Shown here: one piece after another, positions 11,724 through 22,961 of the stretch
Position numbering within the stretch: position 1 is the first letter of the stretch
Layout: each line of letters opens with the position of its first letter
Assembly (NCBI GenBank): GCA_963853835.1
Contig: OY970820.1
Location: 35,798,873-35,862,872, forward strand
Source of the DNA: Calendula officinalis
Taxonomy: Eukaryota; Streptophyta; Magnoliopsida; Asterales; Asteraceae
Direction: 5' to 3'
DNA: 64,000 nt
The notes under the pieces: model-generated
Seen by the model: only the letters and a program-made list of their open reading frames with translations
Databases searched by the model: none
What the model was told of the DNA's origin: nothing
Made by a program: the position numbers and the translations under genes

Positions 11724-14101
11724 CTACAAAATGACCAGTTTGAGTCTTTCTTCTTGAGTATAACCTTGTGCTACAAGCCTTGCTTTGTTTTTGATAAAAG
11801 CACTTTTTACATCCATTTGGTAGACTTTGATTCTTTTGTATGAAGCATATGCTAGAAATATTCCGATTGCTTCAATTCTGGCAACTGGTGCATATACTTC
11901 ATCATAATCAATCCCTTCTTCTTGAGTATAACCTTGTGCTACAAGCCTCGCTTTGTTTTTGATCACTATACCTCTTTCATCTTTCTTGTTTCTGAAGATC
12001 CATCTGGTTCCAATGGGTCTTTTTCATTTTGGAAGAGGACAAGTGTCCATACAGCTTGTAGTTTAAATTGAAGAAGTTTTTCTTGCATTGCTATGATCCA
12101 GTTTGAGTCTTTCATAGCTTGTTGAATCTTCTTAGGTTCTTCCTGAGACAGAAAACATTCATACATGCATTCATTAGATATTAGACTGATATTACAAATA
12201 TTAGAATTAAATTTGCTTCTTATCTGCATGGATGAATTGACATCACTTAGGACTAGGTCCAAAGGATGATTCTTTTCAGTTCTGGTTCCAGGGATTTTAT
12301 CAACAGTTAGTTGAGAATCTAAGTTTGACTCATTTGATTCAGGAATTTGTGCGTCTATTCCTGATTCTTCTTGATTGTTTGCATTTTGATGAGGTTCATC
12401 ATTACTACTGGTGTCAGTAGTAACATTTTCTTCAGTAGTTTCAATAGTATCATTGTTGTTACTGGCATCAGTATTAAGTACATCATCTTCACAACTTTGA
12501 GGTTCAGAGTTACTACTGGGATCAGTAGTATCTTCAAAGTTTGAGTTGTTACTGGTATCATTGAAATTAGGGTTATCAGAGTTGCTACTGTCCTCAGTAT
12601 CAACTGTGGGAGCAGTATCAACTAAGATATATTTCATGATTTCTTGCCTTTCATTTGATGATGGTCCTACTTGTTGGCTTTGATTGTTTGAATTTCCTGT
12701 ATTAAATTCATAACTAAAATCAAAAGATTTGGTTAGATTATCAATATTAAACAACCAATCTGGGTCATTTCCTTGTTCATTCATAAGGTTTTCATTAAAG
12801 GATACATTCACACTTTCTTCAATGATCCTCAACCTTTTGTTGAACACTCTGTAGGATTTGCTTTGTGTTGAATATCCTACAAAAATTCCATCATCTGCTT
12901 TGCAGTCAAATTTACCAATTTGTTCTCTTGTAATTAAAATAGTACAAGGACAACCAAATGATTTTAAGAAACTTATTGAAGGTTTTCTTTTATTAAAGAG
13001 TTCATATGGTGTTTTAAAGTGAGGCTTAACTATTAATACTCTGTTCTGAACATAACAGGCAGTATTAACAGCTTCAGCCCAAAAAGTTATTGGTAATTTT
13101 GAATCTGCAAGCATAGATCTGGCTGCTTCAATGATAGTTCTATTTCTTCTTTCAGCTACACCATTTTGTTGTGGAGTTCTTGGTGAGCTGTACTGCCTGT
13201 CAATACCCTTAAGATCACAAAAGTCAATTAGGTTAGTATTCTTAAATTCAGTTCCATTATCACATCTAATTGCTTTCACTTTGAGATCTCTTGTATTTTT
13301 CAGCTTTACAATCAGATTCTTGATTAATCCACTTCTTTCATCTTTGGTCCTGAGAAAGAATACCCAAGTGTATCTGGAAAAGTCATCAGTAATAACAAGG
13401 CACTATTGTTTCTTTCCAATACTCATTACATTTGTAGGTCCAAAAAAGTCCATATGTAAGAGCTGCAAAGGATTAGAGATAGAATTAATTGCTTTGGTCT
13501 TATGAGAAGTCTTGTGTTGTTTACCTTTTAGGCAGGCAACACAATGATGATCACACATAAATTCTTTTTGTGGTAGACCAACTACCAAATCCTTTTTAAC
13601 TAAATTGTTCATATTTTTAAAATTTGTGTGACACATCCTTCTATGCCAAAGTTCTGATTCATTTGTGTTTGCCTTAGATATAAAACAGTTGATCTCATTT
13701 GATGAAATGAGTTCTCCCCCTATATCCAGGCAATACACATTGTTTCTCCTTGGTGTTCTTAAAACAACATATTTTTCATCTAAAATAAAATCAGGAGAAA
13801 GAATGATGCACTCAATATCTTTAAAAAGAATTTTGTTCTTCTTATTACAGACTTGAGACACACTAACCAGATTGTATTTAAGCTCAGCAACATAAAATAC
13901 ATCATCAAAAGTAATTTTGCCATTTGATACGGTACCTTTACCTGTAATCTTACCTCCCCTAGGATTTTCTCCAAAAGCAACATATCCTCCTTCAAAAGAC
14001 TTGAAATCTCTAAGAATTTGAAGATTTCCAGTCATGTGTCTAGAGCATCCACTATCAATATGCCTTGTTCTACCTTCTTCAGGGATCTGGATACTCTGCA
14101 C
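11724..14101 (-). pseudogene. Copia pol: protease, integrase, truncated RT
   Basis: The aspartic protease motif HIDSGCSRHMTG lies near 14060-14025, then the GAG-pre-integrase HH-CC region (ELWHRRMCHTN), then the integrase with MDFFGP, CDNGTEF and GVAERRNRTIIEAAR. An in-frame TAG at 13403-13405 splits the integrase. The integrase tail (12300-12700) is Asn/Thr/Ser-rich and holds many ACTACTGAT motifs. A frameshift lies near 12010. RT retains only its start (KNKARLVAQGYTQEEG to DVKSAF); the catalytic YVDD region and RNase H are gone. At the break a 46-bp segment (about 11917-11962) is repeated at about 11744-11789. Confidence 0.85.
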
Positions 14102-14115
14102 ATAAAGTAGAAGGA

Positions 14116-16578
14116 TTAGTTAATTTTGGGAACCCAAGCTTGTTTTGTCTTGGGTTCATCCTTTGAAGAATAAAACTTCTTAACTGTATGATTTTTATAT
14201 GCAGTATTGAATTTAGTACTGGTGTGGTGAGTTACTACTGATCTAGGTTTAAACCCGTAGTTTTTAGCCTTTGAAAATTTTACTACTGATGGACCATTAG
14301 TATTTTTGTAATAAGGGTTTTGAGCATAATCAGTAGTGTTTTTGTAGTTATACCAGACAACATTGTAATTAGGGATTTTACCAGTAGTAAACCTGGAATA
14401 GTTTCTACTGATGTTTGAAAATCTTGAAAATTGAGGAAAACGATTTTGAGTTCCATTGTTTTTAAAATAATTACTTCTGCTTGGACTTCTATATCTGGTA
14501 TTTTGAACAAATCGTGGTGCATTTCTTCCAAATTTGTGAGTATCATTAGTATATGTTTCATTGAACTCCTTTTGATTTGGTTGCTTAAACTTCTTTTCTT
14601 TTTCTTCTTTAGTTTGTTTTAATTTTAACGTTTTTTCCTTTTCTTTGTTGATTTTGAATTCTTTAAAATCTTTATTGTTAATAGGATTGAAGTGACAGTT
14701 TTTAGCTATGTGATTAACTTTGTTACAGATTAAGCATGATAATTTTGTTGATTTAGAATTTTTAGGTTTTCTCTGTTCTTTTAATTGGTTTAAATTCCTA
14801 TGATTTCCCCTTCTTAAAATTGTTGGTATATTTTCTGAGTTATATTTTGGGGATATAATGTGACTTTGTGTGGTGTGAAAACTAGTATCATTTGATTCAG
14901 TTGTTTGATCATCATCAGAAGATTCATTAAATTCATTACTGGTTTCAGTTTCAGTTTGACTTTCAATTTTTAAATCATTTAAAACTCTTTCTGTACTAGA
15001 TTTTAGTGGTGGAATAAAATTTGTTGGAGGTGGGACTGCATGATATCCCACTCCATGAATAACCTTTTCTGTAGTTTGATTGCTAGTTAATTCATTGACA
15101 ATTTTAGAACTTCTTTCATACTTTTTAATGGTTAATTTATTCTGTTCTAGTTCCATTTGACATTCTTCAAGTTTGATGAAGGTTTCTTTTAATTTCAATT
15201 CAATATGTTCTTTTTCATAAGTGGTTTGTATCAATTCATCTTTTATCTTTTGATCAGTTATTTTATAGATTTTAATTTGATTTTCTAAATCTGCTATACA
15301 ACCATTATATTCAATTCTTCTGTTTCTATTTAAAATCATCTCTTCTAGTGTTTCTTTATTTAGTTTTTCTAATTCTTTGTATGATTTAATGCATTCAGGA
15401 GTGCAAGATTTAGAATGTACCTCAGTAGTAGAAGGATCAGTAGTAAATGCCATAAGAGCTTGATTCTGTGCATGTTCTTCTGCTTGGAAGCTCCAGTCAT
15501 ATCCTTGTCCTTCTTGAGAGACTAAGGCAGTTGAGTTGGACGTACTGTTCTTGTTGTAGCTTGATCTTTGATCTTTGTTTGGACATTCTCTGGTAAAGTG
15601 ACCTAGATTGCTACAGTTGTAGCACTTAACCTTGGTTTTGTCAAAGCCAGCTCTATCACCTTTGTTGTAAGACAGATTTTGCCTTCCAGTTCTTTTAAGA
15701 AACCTCTTTGTCCTTAAGCTTAGCATGGCCATCTGCCATTTAATATCCATCTCTTCCAAGTCATCAGGATTGAGTTGTTCTAAATCCTCACTAAACAGTG
15801 CAGTATGCACATGACTAGTGAAGAAAGATTCTCTGGCTAAATCTTCTGTTCCTGCATTCTTCATAGCCTCCTGACTTGTTCCTGTATTTGACACAAAAGC
15901 AGCATTATTTGAAGATAGATTTGGAGTTTTAGTACTTACCTCAGATTCAAAAACTCTTAGTTCATTGTAGAGTTCATCAAGTTCTTTTTCTTCGAGTGCA
16001 TCTCATTGTCTATATATCACAGTATACATAGACCATTCTTCACCCAAAGACCTGAGAAACTTTCTGTTGACATCATCATTGTCTGGTTTGTAACCCACTT
16101 GATTTAGTTCACCAGTAAGCTTGTTGAACCTATCAAAGACCTGTGATAATGTTTCATTCTTCTGGCCTTTGAAGTTTTCAAAGTCCTGTTTCAGAACAGA
16201 CTTCATGTTTCTTTTGGTGCTCTTAGTACTAACAAACCTCTTTTCCAGTGACTGCCACAGCTTCTTTGCATCATCATATTCAACAAAGAGATGTTGATAA
16301 TCATTGGGAATGGCAAGCAAAAGAGTGCTTAGAGCTTTGAGTTCGATTCCTCTGTCCTTCTTCTCTTTCTCACACTTCAATTTGTCTGCTTCAGTCAATG
16401 AACTTGATGCTTGAATCTGAATGGTTTTATTGCCTTCAACAACAACTTCCCACATGGAATAATCAGTAATAAGCATGTACTGCTTGATTCTGTTTTTCCA
16501 CATCCCAAAGTTGTTGGGAGTGAGAATGGGAATTTTGTTAGCTTGAGTGCTTTCTTTGTTATCAGACATGATTAACAA
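14116..16578 (-). pseudogene. Copia gag with zinc knuckle, one nonsense codon
   Basis: The ATG near 16578 opens a copia-type gag domain (LTPNNFGMWKNRIKQYML). A TGA at 16003-16005 interrupts an otherwise single frame that continues to TAA at 14116-14118. The CCHC zinc knuckle CYNCSNLGHFTRECP lies near 15574-15618 and a second knuckle-like motif (CLICNKVNHIAKNC) near 14690-14740. The C-terminal third is Asn/Thr/Tyr-rich with ACTACTGAT repeats. Pol starts just downstream in another frame. Confidence 0.82.
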
Positions 16579-16639
16579 TTTTGAGATCGAAAGTATGAAA
16601 CTTTTTGTTGTTCTTAATTCGTAGATCTAGAACCAATTA

Positions 16640-16651
16640 GCTCTGCTACCA
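16640..16651 (-). other. Primer-binding site, tRNA-iMet type
   Basis: On the minus strand TGGTAGCAGAGC follows the LTR end (CCTGACA) by 2 nt. It differs by one base from the usual plant copia primer site TGGTATCAGAGC, complementary to initiator tRNA-Met. Confidence 0.8.
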
Positions 16652-16653
16652 CT

Positions 16654-17123
16654 TGTCAGGATCGAATAATCAAACAAGTTATTATAAACCCAGATCTACT
16701 AACACAAGAAGTTACAGTGGATTAACACTTATGTTATTAGATTAAGAACAATGTAAACTGGAATCGAATAAGAATAAAAACGATGAACACAGTTTATCAC
16801 AAAAAGCTTCAATGTATTAATTCGTTCGATCAATACACGTATGTTTACAATTCATAAGGAACTATATATAATAGTCCTTGAAGCCTAAATTATTAACCTA
16901 GTTATTCTAGGAAACGATTACAATTGAATTACATAAAGATATACATTCTATAACTAACTCTACTCGAATCTCGGACTTGATCTTGTTCAGATACGCTCAT
17001 CAGTAGTAAATTAGATCGTCAGTAGTAATTGCCTTTAGCAGTAGTAACTCGAGATCAGTAGTAACTTCAATGTATTCTTCAGTAATAATTCAGAATCAGT
17101 AGTAGATACTTTATATTCTAACA
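16654..17123 (-). mobile_element. 5' LTR of the copia element
   Basis: 470 bp, starting TGTTAGA (17123) and ending CCTGACA (16654) on the minus strand. It shares the TATATATA region and ends with the LTR at 644-1261 but is shorter in U3. U3 holds several CAGTAGTAA/ATCAGTAGT motifs, the complement of ACTACTGAT. Confidence 0.88.
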
Positions 17124-17733
17124 GTAAATATGAGACATTTAAATAGAGAAATGATGATTGAGTTCTGATGACGTTAAAGCTTATATATATTAGTATCTGG
17201 AAAAATCAAAGTAATAAAGTAGTTGAAGTGGTTAACACAGACCTAAGACCCAAATGGCCACGGGTTTGATTCCCCTAAGCTGCGTTTGTATTATTTTTTA
17301 TCTTCTAAAGTATTTAGACCTAAAGGCCTTCTTATATTAGTATGCCTAAATGTTTTAATAGTAATATAAATTAGTTTATCAAGTTGGAATATTTAATAAG
17401 CTAATAATCTTAAAAGCCTTTTAAATAAGTTTTCTCAAACATGACCTTAATCATATATGAATTATTTAAGAACGAGAATTATATATTTATGCTTTGCGAC
17501 GAGTTTACATAAACACTTGTAATAAAAACAACTTAAGAAGTACCTTTATCATTTTATATTGTGAAATCACAACATTTTTTCAAAATTTAAATGTCCTTTT
17601 CAAATAGAAGGAAATTGGGAAAAGCATTTCATATGACACTTGCTATAATTTTAATAAAACTTTACTCTCATAAGAAATTTAATTTCAAATTAAAATTTCA
17701 AAGCACGTGTTGAAAGTGACATACTTCATATCA
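17124..17733. other. Intergenic DNA
   Basis: AT-rich, no ORF of note. A short tRNA-like segment with a B-box-like GGGTTTGATTCCC lies near 17225-17285, too weak to call. Confidence 0.4.
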
Positions 17734-17991
17734 TACTCCCTCCATCCTACAAAAAAATTCTTATTTCTTTTTATAATTTTGCCCCACAAAAAAGTTCTCA
17801 TTTTTTAAATTTGAGGGACCCACTCAATAAAATATTATTGTTACCAATGATTCCACCACTAAAACACTTTCTCTCTCGAATCTAACCTTATATTTTAATC
17901 AAAAGTATTACCAAGGACTCCACCACTAACTATCTCCTAAAATCTTGTGCCCAAGTGAAAATAGGAACTTTTTTGTGGGACGGATGGAGTA
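17734..17991. mobile_element. Stowaway MITE
   Basis: 258 bp with terminal inverted repeats TACTCCCTCCATCCTAC and GTGGGACGGATGGAGTA, inside a TA target site. This is the classic Tc1/mariner-type plant MITE. It is non-coding. Confidence 0.85.
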
Positions 17992-18010
17992 TTTGTGTGG
18001 ATCGATATTA

Positions 18011-18332
18011 GACCGCTCCCAATGGTTTGGCAAACTGATAGCGTCAGTTGTTGCCAAATCAGCGCCACGTCAGCTCACCCTCCAACCGACACTAAACTGA
18101 CGTACTCATGCCAACAATACCACTTTCCTTTAATTTTTTGGGACCCACCATTACAAAATACACACACAAAAAATACCCCCTTGGACCCACCCATTTCAAC
18201 CGGCGAACCTCTCCCTCTCGTCTTCAAAGCGGCGAGGCACCAAATGGCGGCACAACTGACAGGTTCGTGCCAATGGTGCCACTTAACCGGCGGAATAGTG
18301 GCTGAAAAGAGACGTCATTGTTGGCACACGTC
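18011..18332. mobile_element. PIF/Harbinger-type MITE
   Basis: 322 bp flanked by TTA on both sides (18008-18010, 18333-18335). The ends are GACCGCTCCCAATGG and, read inward from the right, GACGTGTGCCAACAATG. These resemble the right end of the Harbinger element at 52955-54890 (GACCCGTGCCAACGG). It is non-coding and GC-rich compared with its flanks. Confidence 0.65.
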
Positions 18333-18389
18333 TTAAGAGGATGATTTAAAAACTTAGATTGTCAATTTCAAAATTGGCTTTATCCTTTA

Positions 18390-18694
18390 GAGGCTCAGGT
18401 ACAATCACGCACACCCCAAGCTCGTCGGATGAAATTTGCCACCTAAGCCTCACCATTGCACCATATGTTACGTGAGTGAACCCCTTCGCCGGTGAACTCA
18501 CGGATGAGAGAGAAGGTCACTGTGAGGGGTCTTTTGTGATTGAAGGGGTATTTTGATGGGCCCCAAAGGAATATTATTGATTAGTGATAGTAGATGGGGT
18601 ACTTGAGATTTTGAATGTGAAATGTTAAATAGTGATGTGGCGCAGAAGTGGCGCATGAGTGGCCAAATGGTTTAAGCCACCATACCTTACCCTC
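18390..18694. mobile_element. Possible second MITE
   Basis: About 305 bp bounded by imperfect inverted repeats GAGGCTCAGGTAC and, from the right, GAGGGTAAGGTAT, with TTA on the left and TAA on the right (TA in common). It lies 55 bp from the previous MITE. Family is uncertain. Confidence 0.4.
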
Positions 18695-20643
18695 TAATGC
18701 AATCGTCACACCGAACCAAATTCCCAATTATGTTTTCCCTTTCAAAAATAGATATAATATTTAAAAAAAAAAAAAAAACCAACTACATGCTAGAAGTAGT
18801 TGTTCAAGATTGAAAAGGAAAGCTCTACATAGAATATCAGGCTCAATATTTATGTAACTCTGATGATTTATATATGCGTATCAGGTAATCAAAAACGAAT
18901 TTGATGCAAGTCTCATGAATTTCTGCCAGGTGAGAAAATTATCTACGCAAATGCATCGAATACTACACATGTATATTTTTCATTATTATCTATATAATTA
19001 TTTTTTAATTTTTTTAAAAACTTCAACTAATAAAAAGTAATATTAGATAAAATGGCATGTAAGCATCATGTGTTTGCCATGTTAGCATAGTTTGTTGTGA
19101 GAAAACCATGTTTAAGTGTTTAAACTTTAAACCCCGCATGTGAGCAACGCTTTTCTTCCAACACGATTCATTTAACCGAAAGGTTTATATATATTACACG
19201 GATTTTTTTTATTGCTTAACAAAAACAAAAACAACTTTACACTAACATGTCACTACACCTTTATATGATAATTACATCCGATTGTATATTGAATCACATG
19301 TGATTTTATACTGAATCATATGTGATTCACCTAAACATCACATTTAACTAAATATAGAATCACATGTGACTGTACAACAAAATCATATGTGATTCAATAT
19401 CGCACGTGATTATCAAAATAATATTGTTTTTTTAACAAAAATAAATAATTAAAAATCGATTTTTTTTGTAAGTGTCAAATGACCAAAATACTCATTTATT
19501 TATAAAATATGTGATTAATTTTGATAATTAGATTTTATTGATCAATGGTTGAGATTTTATCCTTTGGGACTACTCGAAAATTAGAATTACCTAGAACATT
19601 TCACTATATGTAAAAACAGTTGATAATATTAGTCAATATATTAAAACTCGTAAATTATATTATTCCATTAATGTTATCATTTTTTTTGTACTTAATAAAA
19701 ATATTTGATCAATGTTTTCAAGTTTTATTTTGGCTTTTTACCTATTTTTATATAAATAAAGTAAAATAGAATTTAGTTTTATGAGTATAATATGATTGAA
19801 GAAAAGATACGTGGGAATAATATCTAATTTGTTCTTTGAATCCAATCTCACGTCCTCAACCTTGTTCAATATATAATATTTCATCATTCATACTTATATT
19901 TATATTTTCATTTTGACTTTTTGGAAAATAATTTCTTACTTTTTATACATCCAGACAGCACACATATGGTTTAGCATGCAATCAAATTTTATATTTAAGT
20001 GACATAAACGCGTGTTATACATATGCATTATACATACACGGGTATACCCGTAGATCCCTCCCTACACATGGTTTTTTTTTCTCACGGGGAAATACCAAAC
20101 AGCACAAAACATGCCACCACTAATCCAATTATTTTGTTGATCTTTTTCCATCTAAACGAAATTAATTAATTCCAGTTTTTCTTTCTTGTCAACTTTTATA
20201 CGAAGTAGTTTCAAAGGGCATGTAAATGTGTTTTGATTAAAAAAAAAACATGTAAATATGAACTATGATAAATCAGTATATATGATAGAGTTGTTAAGGA
20301 AACTAAGTATTAGCGATCTAGACGTTATATTTTCATGGTGTTGTTAAGTCCATTTCCGGTGTTATCCTATTAGAGTGTTGCATCTAGTGGCCTAAGTTAA
20401 ACACTCATTTCAGCAATGTATTAGCGTTATATCAATATTCCATATGTCATATTTGCACACTAGATAACTCTTCACTTGTAACTCAAGCGGATACATCCTT
20501 TGGGATCCACACTTTTATTTTGTTTCTTATATCATTCAAATTAAAAACAAATTATATTACATAAAAAAACATTAAAAAATAAAAAATTTAGAAATAGAAA
20601 AACTAAAAACAATAAGAAAAAACATATTAATTACTTTATATAT
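18695..20643. other. AT-rich intergenic DNA
   Basis: No gene is seen. The only marked structure is the palindrome cluster at 19292-19410, listed separately. Confidence 0.5.
19292..19410. repeat. Cluster of AATCACATGTGATT palindromes
   Basis: Near-perfect 14-bp palindromes start at 19292, 19314, 19358 and 19381, alternating CACATGTG and CATATGTG cores. A related CGCACGTGATTA lies at 19401. Spacing is irregular. The cores are E-box-like, so a bHLH-type binding site cluster or a decayed inverted-repeat element are both possible. Confidence 0.6.
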
Positions 20644-20648
20644 AGAAT

Positions 20649-20778
20649 TGTTAGGTCACAACAACCCTGGTTTATGATGTTAATTGATAGAATATTATAC
20701 TTAGAGAAATATTAAAGTGATAACACAAGAATATAGTCAATGTATAAATCCACTAAGTGTGGCTTGTTGCGGAATAAC
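20649..20778. repeat. Left arm of 130-bp inverted repeat (U5)
   Basis: Reads identical to the reverse complement of 22726-22855 over 130 bp by eye. After 20778 the two diverge and about 45 bp of unrelated sequence leads to the primer-binding site. Confidence 0.85.
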
Positions 20779-21556
20779 AAGACCACTGATCAATTACAAA
20801 AGATGTGAATGTGTAAAGTAAATTGGTATCAGAGCGGTTCAAAGTTATCTACAACTTTGATGATCTTTTAACCCTATATATTGTTGAAGATCAAGTCTTT
20901 TCATAAAGAAGAACAATGCAGAATTTTCGTCATATTCTGCGCACGGGTAGAAGAAATGCCGGATCTCCTTCGTTAATGGTCGAATCTGTGTGAAATTTGA
21001 ACATGAGGTTCTCAACACACAGAAACACAGTCTGACCGTTCAGAATTGCAATTCGAGTTTCTGGTAGAGAGATATGTATGGCGCAAAAAGTCAGATTCTA
21101 TGCTTTTTATTCTTTACTTTTTGGGCAGCCATGGTAGAAAAATCAAATCTCCTTCTTCAAACAACGAATGAGCGTGAAATTTTAACTGAAGGTTCACCAT
21201 AATGTGTTTAATGTTTTCACCGTTCAGATCTTCAAAAGGAATCGTTAATTAAGAGATATATATTTTTGAAGATTATTGACGAATATTTATGACTGATCAG
21301 GAACATATATTGAGAGATACATATTTTCAAAGTTGCTGGTTTTCTGATACTGAGTGTCTCATACTGAGTGGTCAGTATGAGACTGATGTGATCGTTTCAA
21401 CCGTTGGATCCTTATGATTTTTGGATATGATGTTGAAGACAGGTATAGGTATGTTGTGTAAAAAATTCATAATGATCAGAAGAATATACTTGGAGATATG
21501 ATTTTTTGAAGTTGCTGCAAAATTAGAGAAATGAAATTCTGCATGCTGAATTATAC

Positions 21557-21960
21557 AAGTGAGTATGTTTCACATATATTTCTCCTTTTAGTCATAAGAA
21601 ATCATCTTAAACTGAGGAAATCTATAAGTTGATTGATTCCTTAGTGATGTTTCAAGTCAAAGATAAAATATACCGAACAGTTTAAGGAGATGACTCTGAT
21701 TCAGGGGGAGAAAACACAATGTGATATGTGTTTTCTTTATATGAAGCTAAAGTTCTTTTAAGCTAAGATGTTCATGCTAAGTTATTCAAGGGGGTACGTG
21801 TCACACATTATTTTACAATCACTTGAATCATTTCAAACTGAGGAAATCTACTAATTGAATGATTCCTTAGTGATGTTTCATTACAATTCAAATCTACCGG
21901 ACAGTTTGAGAAAGGAGTCAATGATTGTGGGGGAGAAAAGTTAGTGTGATATATAGTTTC
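21557..21960 (+). repeat. Two diverged direct repeats inside the element
   Basis: Units at about 21557-21745 and 21783-21960 share CTGAGGAAATCTA, TGATTCCTTAGTGATGTTTCA, TACCG(A/G)ACAGTTT and a purine tract GGGGGAGAAAA. Each unit ends in a polypurine-tract-like run, as does the true tract at 22051. Confidence 0.65.
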
Positions 21961-22060
21961 TTGAAGTACTCAGCGAATAAAGAATATGAAGAGATCTCAA
22001 AAAGAAGACGATACAAGACAAGATTGAAGATTGTTTTGTTATCATTAGATAGGGGGAGAT

Positions 22061-22855
22061 TGTTAGGGCAAAGCCCATGTCCCTTGTTATCTTATGATTA
22101 CAAAACAAACAAGTGGGGCAGATCTCATACTGAGCTACTCAGTATAGGTCTGATACTGAGTAGATAGACGTCGATCAGATATGACAGCTCAAAACCTTTG
22201 AAGATGATCACAAATGAGTTGCACTGACCTACTCAGTATCGGTCTCATACTGAGCTACTCAGTATATGTCTGATACTGAGTAGAATGACCGAGTTATCCG
22301 TGCATGATCTTCTGCCCTCAACTTGTTGGTACTAGTGTTAAGTCTCAGTCCTATACTGAGTGGTCAGTATCAGTATGACCAGATACTGAGTTCACGGACC
22401 GAGCTCCACATAGCGAGTTGGTCGGTATAGTTCAGTCTCATACCGAGTTGGTCGGTATAGCTCAGTCTCATACTGAGTACACGGACCGACCAGTCCGTGA
22501 ATGGTGCATTCCTTATTTGAGTAATGAATCAAATCCCTTTAATCAAGGGATGCACTTATTAGAATTGGGAGTTACATCTAGAATAGGGTTAATTGTAAAA
22601 CCTCTATACATTATAAATAGAGGTTTAGTCTTTAGTTGTTAAGCATCCTTTTGGATCCCGGTTGATCACTTGTGTGGATCACCGGTAACCCAATTCTAAA
22701 TGTAACACTTTGTGGAGTGTTCTTGGTTATTCCGCAACAAGCCACACTTAGTGGATTTATACATTGACTATATTCTTGTGTTATCACTTTAATATTTCTC
22801 TAAGTATAATATTCTATCAATTAACATCATAAACCAGGGTTGTTGTGACCTAACA
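22061..22855 (+). mobile_element. 3' LTR with TACTGAG motif cluster
   Basis: Starts TGTTAGGGC after the polypurine tract and ends GACCTAACA. A TATAAATA box lies near 22612-22619, so R-U5 is roughly the last 215 bp. U3 (about 22110-22490) is packed with the motif ATACTGAGT or its complement ACTCAGTAT. Confidence 0.8.
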
Positions 22856-22961
22856 AGAATAAGGATCAAAAAAGAAGTATCCTTATTTGAAAAAGTTGAA
22901 GAAACAACGCATTTTCATAAAATATACATATATGTATACACATACATACATATATGTATAT

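Larger units (their letters stand above)
7956..17123 (-). mobile_element. Ty1/copia element, 3' LTR missing
   Basis: In minus-strand order the element has a 5' LTR (17123-16654), primer site, gag, protease-integrase, a remnant of reverse transcriptase, a TATA box and a large third ORF. LTR ends and third ORF match the element at 1-1261. There is no 3' LTR. The left end instead carries about 40 bp of pol sequence (7956-7996, matching about 13797-13842) just after the third ORF. Stops and frameshifts in every ORF show that it is dead. Confidence 0.85.
20649..22855 (+). mobile_element. Non-coding LTR-type element with inverted U5 ends
   Basis: The 2.2-kb insertion is flanked by a perfect 5-bp target duplication AGAAT (20644-20648, 22856-22860) and has TG...CA ends. 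It has a primer site TGGTATCAGAGC (20824-20835), a polypurine tract AGGGGGAGAT (22051-22060) and a 795-bp 3' LTR (22061-22855). It has no gag or pol. The left end is not a direct LTR: 20649-20778 is the exact reverse complement of the last 130 bp of the LTR (22726-22855). Both termini are therefore U5 ends. It is a non-autonomous, probably copia-type element. Confidence 0.8.

Noticed and set aside
17225..17285. tRNA-like segment with a B-box-like GGGTTTGATTCCC
   Set aside because: No convincing A box, cloverleaf, tail or target duplication; may be a SINE fragment or chance.
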